Shown here piece by piece: positions 52,034 through 52,066 of a DNA stretch of 52,066 bases. Location of the stretch: positions 1-52,066 of the forward strand of contig RPFO01000278.1 in assembly GCA_009746045.1 (NCBI GenBank), written 5' to 3'. Each line of letters opens with the position of its first letter. Position 1 is the first letter of the stretch. This DNA comes from Mesostigma viride (lineage: Eukaryota; Streptophyta; Mesostigmatophyceae; Mesostigmatales; Mesostigmataceae). Made by a program: the position numbers and the translations under genes. Under the pieces are notes generated by a model. It saw only the letters and a list, made by a program, of their open reading frames with translations. It had not been told where the DNA came from and ran no database searches.

Positions 52034-52066
52034 CCCCCCTTAGCCACATGGGCACTGCAAAAGATG

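Overview
This window is nuclear DNA of a eukaryote, most likely a green-lineage alga. The evidence is spliceosomal introns (GTAAG...CAG), a two-LysM protein, an AMN1/FBXL-type leucine-rich-repeat gene, plant-type C-x4-C-x10-C-x2-H zinc fingers, Ty1/copia elements with a plant-like initiator-tRNA primer site, and a Ty3 chromovirus. I cannot name the species. No complete rRNA, tRNA or CRISPR is present.

Layout. (1) 1-736: polypyrimidine microsatellite. (2) 0.79-11.94 kb: a compact plus-strand cluster: a tandem array, five small genes (acidic ORF, MYND finger, 66-aa ORF, two paralogous zinc-finger proteins) and one large multi-exon gene of unknown function. A 21-nt hairpin-forming motif recurs about 21 times here, between genes and inside introns, and I found no copy elsewhere. 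Every start codon in this cluster lies 0-5 nt behind a CAG/AAG that resembles a splice acceptor. Single-base frame breaks at G/C runs recur. This is the best candidate for something undescribed. (3) 12.9-15.1 kb: a decayed minus-strand LRR gene with a frame-cycling 80-bp repeat. (4) 15.8-17.4 kb: an intact intronless LysM/membrane protein gene. (5) 18.7-28.9 kb: repeat-rich wreckage: LINE ORF1 copies in inverted arrangement, three LINE reverse-transcriptase fragments, TTAATTAA tracts, a tRNA(Pro)-like relic, and an 826-bp element with 24-bp inverted termini whose empty site is also in the window. (6) 29.0-51.2 kb: one minus-strand Ty3 chromovirus (gag, protease, RT/RNase H, integrase, chromodomain, an extra ORF, putative 3' LTR) split by at least four insertions. 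Two insertions are TTAA-target elements with CCC...GGG ends of the piggyBac kind; removing them with one TTAA restores the pol frame exactly. Each TTAA element was itself hit by an LTR element: a 4.6-kb copia-like element coding only gag and protease, and a 2.0-kb TRIM. A third copia LTR runs off the right edge.

How the parts relate. The right half gives a readable insertion order: Ty3 first, then the TTAA elements, then the copia and the TRIM. The TRIM and the copia share primer-binding and polypurine sequences, so one may mobilise the other. The left cluster is stylistically different (small spacers, AT-rich intergenic DNA, one hairpin family) and may be an integrated foreign or viral-like segment or an unusual host locus; the sequence alone does not decide.
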